From Lachancea mirantina (Eukaryota; Ascomycota; Saccharomycetes; Saccharomycetales; Saccharomycetaceae): a stretch of 64,000 nt of DNA. The first letter of the stretch is position 1; each line of letters begins with the position of its first letter. A program made the position numbers and the translations under genes. The stretch lies in contig LT598466.1 in NCBI GenBank assembly GCA_900074745.1, forward strand, positions 124,001 through 188,000. The letters run 5' to 3'. The notes below the pieces were generated by a model. That model saw nothing but the letters and a program-made list of their open reading frames with translations. It was not told where the DNA came from and searched no databases. Shown one piece after another: positions 18,338 through 27,433 of this stretch.

Positions 18338-21300
18338 ATGAGCGAAGAAAGCCTTTCCGAGGTTGCCATTTCTCAAAAGGAGCAATACGAAGTAACAGAT
18401 TACTCTGCCAAACACGCAGAACTAGCGTCTCATTTCATCGGTTTGAACACCGTGGACAAAGCGGAAAACACGCCTCTAGCGGAGTTTGTGAAATCTCATG
18501 GAGGTCACACCGTCATTTCCAAAGTGCTTATTGCCAACAATGGTATAGCCGCTGTCAAAGAGATCCGTTCCGTGCGCAAATGGGCGTACGAAACTCTAGG
18601 CGACGAAAATGCCGTTCAATTCGTCGCCATGGCCACTCCAGAAGATTTGGAGGCCAATGCAGAGTACATCCGTATGGCGGACCAGTATGTTGAAGTCCCC
18701 GGTGGAACAAACAACAACAATTATGCGAATGTCGATTTGATCGTCGAAATCGCAGAAAGAGCCGACGTTGATGCCGTGTGGGCTGGATGGGGTCATGCCT
18801 CTGAAAACCCATTGTTGCCTGAGAGATTGGCGCAATCGAGCCGTAAAGTTATCTTCATCGGTCCACCAGGTAATGCGATGAGATCTCTGGGTGACAAAAT
18901 TTCTTCCACAATTGTGGCCCAACATGCCAACGTTCCTTGTATTCCATGGTCCGGTACCGGTGTGGATCAAGTCTTTGTAGACCCCAAGTCTGGCATCGTA
19001 TCTGTCGAAGATGATGTTTATCAAAAGGGTTGTTCCGAATCTCCCGAGGACGGTTTGTCCAAAGCCAAAATGATCGGATTTCCAGTGATGATCAAGGCCT
19101 CCGAAGGTGGTGGTGGTAAAGGTATCAGAAAAGTTGAAAGAGAAGAAGATTTCATTTCTCTTTACAAGCAAGCCGCCAATGAAATTCCTGGCTCTCCTAT
19201 TTTCATCATGAAGTTAGCCGGTAAGGCGCGCCATTTGGAAGTGCAATTACTTGCCGATCAATACGGTACCAACATTTCTCTTTTTGGTCGTGATTGTTCG
19301 GTTCAAAGACGTCATCAGAAGATTATAGAAGAGGCGCCAGTCACGATTGCAAAGCCGGAGACTTTCACGGAAATGGAAAAATCCGCTGTGAGATTGGGTA
19401 AATTGGTCGGTTACGTATCAGCAGGAACAGTTGAATACTTGTACTCTCATGACGACGAAAAGTTCTACTTCTTGGAATTGAACCCCAGACTTCAAGTCGA
19501 GCATCCTACAACGGAAATGGTTACTGGCGTCAATCTTCCAGCAGCTCAGTTGCAAATTGCAATGGGTATTCCAATGCACAGAATAAGGGACATCAGACTT
19601 CTGTACGGTTCCGATCCTCATACTGCAAGTGAAATTGACTTTGACTTCAGCTCTGGTGAATCGTTACAGACCCAAAGGAGACCAACACCAAAGGGTCACT
19701 GTACCGCGTGTCGTATCACGTCCGAAGATCCAAATGAAGGTTTCAAGCCTTCTGGTGGTTCTCTGCACGAATTGAATTTCAGATCGTCTTCCAATGTTTG
19801 GGGCTACTTTTCGGTTTCTAGCAGTGGTAACATCCATTCTTTCTCTGACTCCCAATTTGGCCACATTTTCGCTTTCGGAGAGAATAGACAGGCCTCTAGA
19901 AAGCACATGGTGGTAGCTCTAAAGGAGTTGTCTATCAGAGGTGATTTCCGGACAACAGTCGAATATTTAATTAAGCTGTTAGAGACCGAGGATTTCGAAG
20001 AGAACACCATTACAACCGGATGGCTGGACGACTTGATTTCTCAAAAGATGACGGCTGAAAAGCCTGACTCCACACTGGCTGTCATCTGTGGTGCTGCCAC
20101 TAAAGCGTTCATCATTTCCGAAAATGGGCGCAATGAGTACATTAGCAACTTGCAGAGAGGTCAAGTACCCAACAAATCGTTGCTTCAAACGATGTACCCC
20201 GTTGAGTTTATCCACGAGGGTAAAAGATATAGATTTACTGTCGCCCAATCGGCAGACGACCGTTACACGCTATTTATCAACGGGTCAAAATGCGAAGTTG
20301 GTGTGAGAAAGCTTTCAGACGGAGGTTTGCTCATTGCTGTTGGCGGTAAATCTCATACCATTTACTGGAAGGAAGAAGTCTCCGCAACCAGACTATCGGT
20401 TGACTCCATGACCACTCTTCTAGAAGCGGAAAATGACCCAACACAGCTTCGTACCCCCTCCCCTGGTAAGTTGGTCAAGTTTTTGGCTGAAAATGGTGAG
20501 CACATCATTGCGGGTCAATCCTACGCCGAGGTGGAAGTTATGAAAATGCAAATGCCCCTCATTTCTCAGGAAAGCGGTACTTTACAACTATTGAAACAAC
20601 CTGGTTCGACAGTTGCTGCCGGTGACATCCTGGCTATACTTGCCCTTGATGACCCATCAAAGGTCAAGCACGCTTTGCCTTACGAGGGAATGCTACCAGA
20701 GCTCGGTGCTCCTATTGTTGAAGGTACCAAGCCAGCGTACAAGTTTAGGTCTTTGAGAACCACTTTGGAAAACATTTTGAAAGGTTACGATAACCAAGTT
20801 ATCATGAATGCGTCTTTGCAACAATTGATCGAGATTTTGAGAAAGCCAGAGCTGCCCTACTCAGAGTGGAAGATGCAATCGTCTGCCTTGCATTCAAGAT
20901 TGCCTGCCAAACTTGACGAGCAACTGGAACAACTCGTTGAGAGATCTTCCAAAAGGAATGCCGATTTCCCAGCTAGACAGCTAGGCAAACTACTCGAGGC
21001 GGCTGCACTGGAGCATTCGGATGATCCTTTATTCAAGACTGTCATCGAACCTTTAGTCGACATTACTACCCGCTATCAAGACGGGCTTGAAGCCCATGAG
21101 CACTCAGTGTTTGCGCAATTTTTGGAAGACTATTACCAGGTTGAGAAATTGTTCAGCGGATCCAACATCCGTGAGGAAGACGTCATCTTGAAACTACGTG
21201 ACGAGAACTCCGATAACTTGAATCACGTTGTCGTCACCGTCCTTTCTCATTCAAGGGTGTCCGCCAAGAATAACTTAATTTTAGCCATTCTCAAACACTA

Positions 21301-24300
21301 CCAGCCCCTATGCAAGCTCTCATCTGAAGTCACAAACGCCATTGCTAAACCACTTGAGCATATTGTCGAGCTGGAATCCAAGGTAACCGCCAAGGTTGCC
21401 CTTCAGGCAAGAGAGATTTTAATCCAGGGCGCTTTGCCTTCCGTTAAAGAGAGAACCGACCAGATAGAGCACATACTGAAGAGCGCTGTTGTGAAGACTG
21501 CTTACGGTGCCTTCAAGAGCAAGACAACTGATCCTGACTTAGGTGTGTTGCAGGATTTGATCGACTCCAACTATGTCGTCTTTGATGTTCTAACACCTTT
21601 CCTGACTTACAAGGACATTGGAGTAGCGGCCGCAGCCGCTGAAGTTTACATTCGCCGTGCTTACCGCGCCTACACAATCGGTGACATGAAGCATCACGGG
21701 GACTCTAAGAACATCATCTGTGAATGGAAATTTCAATTGCCATCTGCTGCCTTCACCTCATCTGTACCTCAGATGAAGAGCAAGCTCGGAATGAACAGAG
21801 CTATGTCGGTTTCTGATCTCACCTTCCTCTCTGAAGGCGACAACCAACCGCTGAGAACTGGTATCTTGATAGCCTCCAACCATCTCGACGATGTTGACGA
21901 CGGACTGTCCAAGGGATTACAAGGGATTCCACACCAATCTTCTGGATCGGCCTTGAGCGGTCCTGCCCCTGACAGATCTGGCGGCAATGCTACCCTCAGC
22001 AACGTTGCCAATGTCTTCGTATCTTCCACAGAGGGCTTCGATTCAGAAGGTGAAATCTTGAGCAGATTGAGAGAGATCTTGGAGCTCAACAAGAAGGCAC
22101 TAGTCGATGCTGCTATTCGTCGTATCACGTTCATTTTCGGGTACGATGATGGAACTTACCCCAAGTACTACACATTCAGGGGTCCAAACTATGCGGAAGA
22201 TGAGACGATTCGTCACGTTGAGCCCGCGTTGGCTTTCCAATTAGAATTGGGTAAAATGTCCAATTTCAACATCAAGCAAATCTTTACGGATAATCGTAAC
22301 ATTCATGTTTATGAAGCAATTGGTAAAAACTCTGCGGTTGATAAGAGGTTCTTTACCAGGGGTATTATCAGAACTGGACGCATCAGCGACGATATTTCGA
22401 TTCAAGAGTATTTGACTTCCGAAGCCAACAGATTGATGAGCGACATTTTGGACAATCTCGAAGTGATTGATACCGCCAACTCTGACTTGAACCACATTTT
22501 CATCAATTTCTCTGCTGTATTCGACGTTTCACCCGAGGATGTTGAAGCCGCTTTCGGTGGCTTCTTGGAGAGATTTGGTAAGCGTTTGCTGAGATTGCGT
22601 GTTGCGGCTGCTGAAATTCGGATTATTATCAAAGACCCACAGACTGGAACCCCTGTACCTTTGAGAGCTTTGATCAATAACGTTTCTGGGTACGTCGTCA
22701 AGACTGAGCTCTACACCGAGGTCAAAAATGCTCAGGGAGAATGGGTCTTCAAATCTTTGCAGAAGCCTGGCTCCATGCACCTGAGACCCATTGCTACGCC
22801 TTACTCTGGAAAAGAATGGTTGCAACCAAAACGTTACAAGGCTCATTTGATGGGTACCACCTACGTTTATGATTTCCCAGAATTATTTCGTCAAGCGGCG
22901 GTGTCGCAGTGGAGCAAATATTCGCCGAAATCTAAGCTAGCAGATGAATTTTTCATCGCCAACGAACTTATTGAGGACGAGAATGGTGAATTGACCGAGA
23001 TAGAGCGTGAACCTGGTGCCAACACGATTGGTATGGTTGCCTTCAAAGTGACCGTCAGAACTCCTGAGTACCCTCGCGGACGTCAATTTGTTGTTGTCGC
23101 AAACGATATCACGTTCAAGATTGGCTCTTTCGGTCCACAGGAAGATGATTTCTTCAACAAGGTTACCGAGTATGCAAGAAAGCGTGGTATTCCTAGAATT
23201 TACCTGTCAGCTAATTCCGGTGCTAGAATCGGTATCGCTGAGGAATTGGTTCCTCTCTTTAATGTGGCTTGGAATGATGCAAAGAACCCATCTAAGGGAT
23301 TTGCTTATCTTTACCTAACCAGCGAAGGACTTTCTGAGCTGAAATTGCAAGGCAAAGAAAGCAGCGTTGTGACAGAGCGCGTAGTTGAGAATGGCCAAGA
23401 ACGGTTTGTCATCAAGGCTATTATTGGTGCGGACGATGGTCTAGGTGTTGAATGTTTAAAGGGTTCTGGTTTGATCGCAGGTGCTACTTCCAGAGCTTAC
23501 AAAGACATTTTCACCATCACTTTAGTGACCTGCAGATCTGTTGGTATCGGTGCTTATCTCGTACGTCTAGGTCAAAGGGCCATCCAAATTGAGGGCCAGC
23601 CCATTATTTTGACCGGTGCTCCTGCTATCAATAAGCTTCTCGGTCGTGAGGTTTATTCGTCTAATCTCCAACTCGGTGGCACTCAAATCATGTACAACAA
23701 CGGTGTTTCTCATTTGACTGCTCAGGACGACCTGGCTGGTGTAGTCAAGATTATGGAATGGCTTTCTTACATACCAGCGAAGCGCAACATGCCAGTGCCA
23801 ATTTTGGAAACCGAGGATAAATGGGACAGAGATGTCGATTTTACCCCACTTCCTCAACAACCATATGAGGTGAGAGCCATGATTGCAGGTCGGGACACTC
23901 CTGACGGTTTCGAGTACGGTTTGTTTGACAAGGGCTCGTTCCAAGAAACGCTTTCCGGTTGGGCTAAGGGTGTCGTTGTAGGAAGAGCTCGTCTTGGTGG
24001 TATTCCTTTGGGTGTTATTGCTGTGGATACCAAGACAGTCGAGAACTTGATTCCTGCTGACCCAGCTAACCCAGACTCCATGGAGTCTTTAATTCAAGAA
24101 GCGGGACAAGTTTGGTACCCCAACTCTGCTTTCAAGACTGCTCAGGCCATTAACGATTTCAATTACGGTGAGCAACTTCCATTGATGATCATGGCTAACT
24201 GGAGAGGTTTCTCTGGTGGTCAACGTGATATGTACAATGAGGTCTTGAAATATGGTTCTTTCATTGTCGATGCCTTGGTCAACTACAAGCAACCAATCTT

Positions 24301-25045
24301 CACGTACATTCCACCAACTGGTGAACTAAGAGGTGGTTCTTGGGTAGTAGTTGACCCAACAATCAATGCGGATCAAATGGAAATGTATGCCGATGTTAAC
24401 TCTAGAGCTGGTGTCCTAGAACCTGAAGGTATGGTTGGCATCAAGTACCGTAGAGAAAAGCTGCTATCTACTATGGCTCGTCTCGACGAAAAGTATAAGA
24501 GCCTAAAGGCCCAACTGGCGGTTCCATCTATCACGCCAGAGAAGCATTCCGAACTTTCTGCAGAACTGGTCGCAAGGGAACGAGTTTTGTTGCCAATCTA
24601 TCACCAGATCACAGTTCAATTTGCCGATTTGCACGACAGAAGTGGCCGTATGGTTGCCAAGGGCGTCATCAAGAAGGAGTTAGAATGGTCGCAAGCGCGT
24701 AGATTCTTCTTCTGGAGGCTCAGAAGAAGATTGAATGAAGAATATTTGATCAAGAGACTTGACGCCGAGTTGCCAACGGCCACAAGACTAGAAAAGATGG
24801 CGAGATTGACGTCTTGGTACCCTGCCTCTATTGACAGCAGCGACGATCGCGTCGCTGCCACCTGGATCGAAGAAAACTACCAGGTCATTGAAGAATCCTT
24901 AAAGTCTTTGAAGTTAGAATCTTTTGCTCAAGGTTTGGCCAAGTCGATAAGGACGGATCACGACAATACGCTCCAAGGTTTGAGCGAGGTGCTCAAGCTT
25001 TTGTCAGCCGATGACAAAGAGAAGATTCTCAAAAGTTTGAAATGA
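18338..25045 (+). CDS. ACC1: Acetyl-CoA carboxylase
   Basis: Multidomain enzyme that makes malonyl-CoA, the committed step of fatty acid synthesis. From the ATG at 18338 it has 2235 residues (yeast Acc1 2233). Order: biotin carboxylase with the ATP-grasp glycine loop EGGGGKG, biotin carboxyl carrier domain with EVMKMQMP (biotinyl lysine K736), the long central domain, then the N and C carboxyltransferase domains (for example SANSGARIG). The Snf1/AMPK phosphorylation motif NRAMSVSDL is kept with its serine at residue 1157, the same number as the yeast regulatory site. This is the single pre-duplication copy that gave rise to ACC1 (YNR016C) and HFA1 (YMR207C). Codon use is typical of a highly expressed gene. 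The ATG sits in a good context (TTCAAAAATGAG) and surely starts the cytosolic form; an upstream leader may give a mitochondrial form. Confidence 0.98.
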   Translation: MSEESLSEVAISQKEQYEVTDYSAKHAELASHFIGLNTVDKAENTPLAEFVKSHGGHTVISKVLIANNGIAAVKEIRSVRKWAYETLGDENAVQFVAMATPEDLEANAEYIRMADQYVEVPGGTNNNNYANVDLIVEIAERADVDAVWAGWGHASENPLLPERLAQSSRKVIFIGPPGNAMRSLGDKISSTIVAQHANVPCIPWSGTGVDQVFVDPKSGIVSVEDDVYQKGCSESPEDGLSKAKMIGFPVMIKASEGGGGKGIRKVEREEDFISLYKQAANEIPGSPIFIMKLAGKARHLEVQLLADQYGTNISLFGRDCSVQRRHQKIIEEAPVTIAKPETFTEMEKSAVRLGKLVGYVSAGTVEYLYSHDDEKFYFLELNPRLQVEHPTTEMVTGVNLPAAQLQIAMGIPMHRIRDIRLLYGSDPHTASEIDFDFSSGESLQTQRRPTPKGHCTACRITSEDPNEGFKPSGGSLHELNFRSSSNVWGYFSVSSSGNIHSFSDSQFGHIFAFGENRQASRKHMVVALKELSIRGDFRTTVEYLIKLLETEDFEENTITTGWLDDLISQKMTAEKPDSTLAVICGAATKAFIISENGRNEYISNLQRGQVPNKSLLQTMYPVEFIHEGKRYRFTVAQSADDRYTLFINGSKCEVGVRKLSDGGLLIAVGGKSHTIYWKEEVSATRLSVDSMTTLLEAENDPTQLRTPSPGKLVKFLAENGEHIIAGQSYAEVEVMKMQMPLISQESGTLQLLKQPGSTVAAGDILAILALDDPSKVKHALPYEGMLPELGAPIVEGTKPAYKFRSLRTTLENILKGYDNQVIMNASLQQLIEILRKPELPYSEWKMQSSALHSRLPAKLDEQLEQLVERSSKRNADFPARQLGKLLEAAALEHSDDPLFKTVIEPLVDITTRYQDGLEAHEHSVFAQFLEDYYQVEKLFSGSNIREEDVILKLRDENSDNLNHVVVTVLSHSRVSAKNNLILAILKHYQPLCKLSSEVTNAIAKPLEHIVELESKVTAKVALQAREILIQGALPSVKERTDQIEHILKSAVVKTAYGAFKSKTTDPDLGVLQDLIDSNYVVFDVLTPFLTYKDIGVAAAAAEVYIRRAYRAYTIGDMKHHGDSKNIICEWKFQLPSAAFTSSVPQMKSKLGMNRAMSVSDLTFLSEGDNQPLRTGILIASNHLDDVDDGLSKGLQGIPHQSSGSALSGPAPDRSGGNATLSNVANVFVSSTEGFDSEGEILSRLREILELNKKALVDAAIRRITFIFGYDDGTYPKYYTFRGPNYAEDETIRHVEPALAFQLELGKMSNFNIKQIFTDNRNIHVYEAIGKNSAVDKRFFTRGIIRTGRISDDISIQEYLTSEANRLMSDILDNLEVIDTANSDLNHIFINFSAVFDVSPEDVEAAFGGFLERFGKRLLRLRVAAAEIRIIIKDPQTGTPVPLRALINNVSGYVVKTELYTEVKNAQGEWVFKSLQKPGSMHLRPIATPYSGKEWLQPKRYKAHLMGTTYVYDFPELFRQAAVSQWSKYSPKSKLADEFFIANELIEDENGELTEIEREPGANTIGMVAFKVTVRTPEYPRGRQFVVVANDITFKIGSFGPQEDDFFNKVTEYARKRGIPRIYLSANSGARIGIAEELVPLFNVAWNDAKNPSKGFAYLYLTSEGLSELKLQGKESSVVTERVVENGQERFVIKAIIGADDGLGVECLKGSGLIAGATSRAYKDIFTITLVTCRSVGIGAYLVRLGQRAIQIEGQPIILTGAPAINKLLGREVYSSNLQLGGTQIMYNNGVSHLTAQDDLAGVVKIMEWLSYIPAKRNMPVPILETEDKWDRDVDFTPLPQQPYEVRAMIAGRDTPDGFEYGLFDKGSFQETLSGWAKGVVVGRARLGGIPLGVIAVDTKTVENLIPADPANPDSMESLIQEAGQVWYPNSAFKTAQAINDFNYGEQLPLMIMANWRGFSGGQRDMYNEVLKYGSFIVDALVNYKQPIFTYIPPTGELRGGSWVVVDPTINADQMEMYADVNSRAGVLEPEGMVGIKYRREKLLSTMARLDEKYKSLKAQLAVPSITPEKHSELSAELVARERVLLPIYHQITVQFADLHDRSGRMVAKGVIKKELEWSQARRFFFWRLRRRLNEEYLIKRLDAELPTATRLEKMARLTSWYPASIDSSDDRVAATWIEENYQVIEESLKSLKLESFAQGLAKSIRTDHDNTLQGLSEVLKLLSADDKEKILKSLK

Positions 25046-25336
25046 GTATTGTTTCTTACCAATGTTAGTTACTTTTTCCCACAGTTTTTGAGAAATAAAG
25101 ACTGTTGATCTATTTCCAGACGTCAGTATGGAGCTCTCTGTTCGCGAGGCGTTATGAAATGAAGTGCTCAGTTAAGTGGTATTAAAAAATTGTTGTTGTT
25201 GTATCTTTTTCTTTGAGCATTTTGATCATAAAAAGTCTTTACGCGCCATGAACTTAAATTTCAAGTATATTATTTGATTATTATATATGTACAATTAATA
25301 CAAAGATAACGAATTGTTTGACATAATCTATCTCTA
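25046..25336. other. Convergent 3' space ACC1-SMM1
   Basis: This A+T-rich space holds the two 3' ends, with several candidate polyadenylation signals (TATATA, AATAAA). A short TTG triplet run is present near 25190. No gene is seen. Confidence 0.5.
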
Positions 25337-26497
25337 CTAATGCTTTGATTTCTTAGATTGACTCAAATCGCTATCCCTGGTATCAAGAAGATGCCTTTTT
25401 TGGAAATTCGAATTCGCATTATGCTTGCCGTCTTGTGAATGCGCTTGATTTGCCCTATTCTTAGCCTCTTTCTCTTGTTGACGACATTGGTCCAGAAAAA
25501 GCGTCGGATCGCAGACCATAGTTCCCTCGTCACTCAATTGGGCTGCAACATGGTCAACTTCCCGCATTGTTTTGCAACGAGTAAAAAACTGGTAAAATTT
25601 GGACTTGCCAGGTGTCATACGTGTTAGCATGTATTTGACATTGCTCACATTATGATCGAACTGATGTGCTATTTCCAAGTAATTTTTCACCACATGGAAC
25701 CAGCGTAGAGGGGTTTCACTGAAAACGGTTGGATTCTCTTCGGCGCAGTCTGCCATCATACCGCCAATATCGGTGGGGAGTCCCATTTCCTTGCGAATTT
25801 CATAGAAATGCAAACGGTTCTGAAGGGCACCGTTCATGATAAGACTTACACCGTGTGCTTGACAAATCTCGTAAATGCGGGGCAGATAATCTCTGATCGG
25901 AGCTTGTCGGTTTCTCATTGGCGTGGTTCTGCAATGCACAGTTAAGTTACTGATGCCTGTGGCACATAGCCTCCTCACTAATTTCAAAGTCAGATCTTCT
26001 GAGTCCAAGATCCGTATTTTCACGCTGATGGGTTTACTGTTCGGCTTCCCAATCTGCTCTACAAGCGACGTGAGGATTTTGCAAAGCACATCTGGAGTCT
26101 GCAATAAAGCGGCCCCCATTCCTGCATGAATCGAAAAATGCTTCGGGCAACCGGCGTTGATGTCGATGCCATCGACGTCTTGTATAACTTTGCGAGCTGC
26201 TTCTACAGCGAGCGACGGCGTCGATGTCCCCATTTGGAAAATAATTTTGCCTCGCTCAAGCTCTGCAAATGTGCGGAACACTACCGTCGGTGGCTTTCCG
26301 TCCTTAACGGATGGAACTACAAAGTCTATCGTCTTCAAGGTGTCGTTCACTTGCCTTGTACATTGCAGAAGTTTCTTATCGATGATTTCCGGCGACCAAA
26401 CGAGGTCGGCACCGTATTTGAGCGCCAAAAGTCGCGTGGGAAGCTCTCCGGCCCTCACCATTGGGGCAAGCACCAATTTACCGGCAAAAGTCACCAT
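25337..26497 (-). CDS. SMM1: tRNA-dihydrouridine(20) synthase Smm1/Dus2
   Basis: Flavoenzyme that reduces uridine 20 in the D-loop of cytoplasmic tRNAs with NADPH. It has 386 residues (yeast 384). The N-terminal TIM barrel begins with the FMN-binding block LAPMVRAGELPTRLLAL and carries the active-site cysteine C117 in DINAGCPKHFSIHAGMG. The central conserved segments ISNLTVHCRTTPMR and LIMNGAL follow. The C-terminal helical domain ends in a Lys/Ser/Gln-rich tail without a clear double-stranded RNA domain, as in fungi. It is tail-to-tail with ACC1, exactly as YNR015W and YNR016C are in S. cerevisiae. The ATG at 26497 is the first in frame. Confidence 0.95.
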   Translation of the reverse strand: MVTFAGKLVLAPMVRAGELPTRLLALKYGADLVWSPEIIDKKLLQCTRQVNDTLKTIDFVVPSVKDGKPPTVVFRTFAELERGKIIFQMGTSTPSLAVEAARKVIQDVDGIDINAGCPKHFSIHAGMGAALLQTPDVLCKILTSLVEQIGKPNSKPISVKIRILDSEDLTLKLVRRLCATGISNLTVHCRTTPMRNRQAPIRDYLPRIYEICQAHGVSLIMNGALQNRLHFYEIRKEMGLPTDIGGMMADCAEENPTVFSETPLRWFHVVKNYLEIAHQFDHNVSNVKYMLTRMTPGKSKFYQFFTRCKTMREVDHVAAQLSDEGTMVCDPTLFLDQCRQQEKEAKNRANQAHSQDGKHNANSNFQKRHLLDTRDSDLSQSKKSKH

Positions 26498-27433
26498 TTA
26501 AGCTTGGTATTCGCTGCCAATTCACTGGACTTCGATGCGATGAGCTTGCCGTTTTTCATAAAAAATTAACATTTCTCACTAAGCGGAGCGTATATATGTT
26601 AACGAACTGACAGGAAAATCAATATAAATAGCTAAAGAGCTAACAGACGACGCGATAGGCTGACGCCAAGAAAATTGTCAGCCTGTAGATTGCATGTGTC
26701 TATGTGTGAAGACGATTTTCTACAAAAACATGCTTTTCTAAGTACGTTACAGGATTTGGGGCCGAGGTTTTCGCCTACAAGCTCCTGCTCTTAAGTCTTA
26801 ACGCCCTGAACCTTGTCTCGTTATTTATCGCCGAAGCAACGGAACTGCAAATTCAAACTACATCATACCCTACAAATAATGAGAACCGTGTCGTCGAGGA
26901 CGTCCTTTTCTACGTAGTTTGATCAAACTCCGAAGTGCCATCAGTTCAGGCAATAAATCGCGTGATGTGAATCTTGTGACGAATCCTTGTGACGCACTCT
27001 AACGTTTCCTACGTTCAGGCAAATCTTTAGTTTTCAGAGAATTCGGATTTTGAGCCTCGGTCGCCATATGCGTTTTCTAAAATACTTGCATTCACTCATC
27101 TGACCAAATGTAGGGACAACGGATCTGGCTCTAGATCTAAGTTCTGGGGACGCGTACTTGACTACATGTTTACATCAGCTCGCGACGCCGAGCAAGTTGC
27201 AACCGGTTTTGATGACTTAAGATGCAAGAGAAGGCCAGTTTCGTGTTTAGGTTGTTTTACGTTGGTTTCACATTTTTCAACGGGTATTTCATGCATTCTC
27301 TGCATACGCGAAAATTCGTGATATAAAGAAAGAGGCCTACACTGGTGGAAGCACGACATAAACATTAGTACGGATTAGAAAGCCCACTGTGATTTGGGCA
27401 CTCGTCAGGTGTGGACAATTGACCTATTGAAAG
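26498..27433. promoter_or_regulatory. Divergent promoter SMM1-MSB1
   Basis: A 936-bp space between divergent genes. An ACGCGT box (MCB, MBF-type G1/S site) lies at 27150-27155, about 280 bp upstream of the MSB1-family start. I see no RNA gene or conserved frame. Confidence 0.5.
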
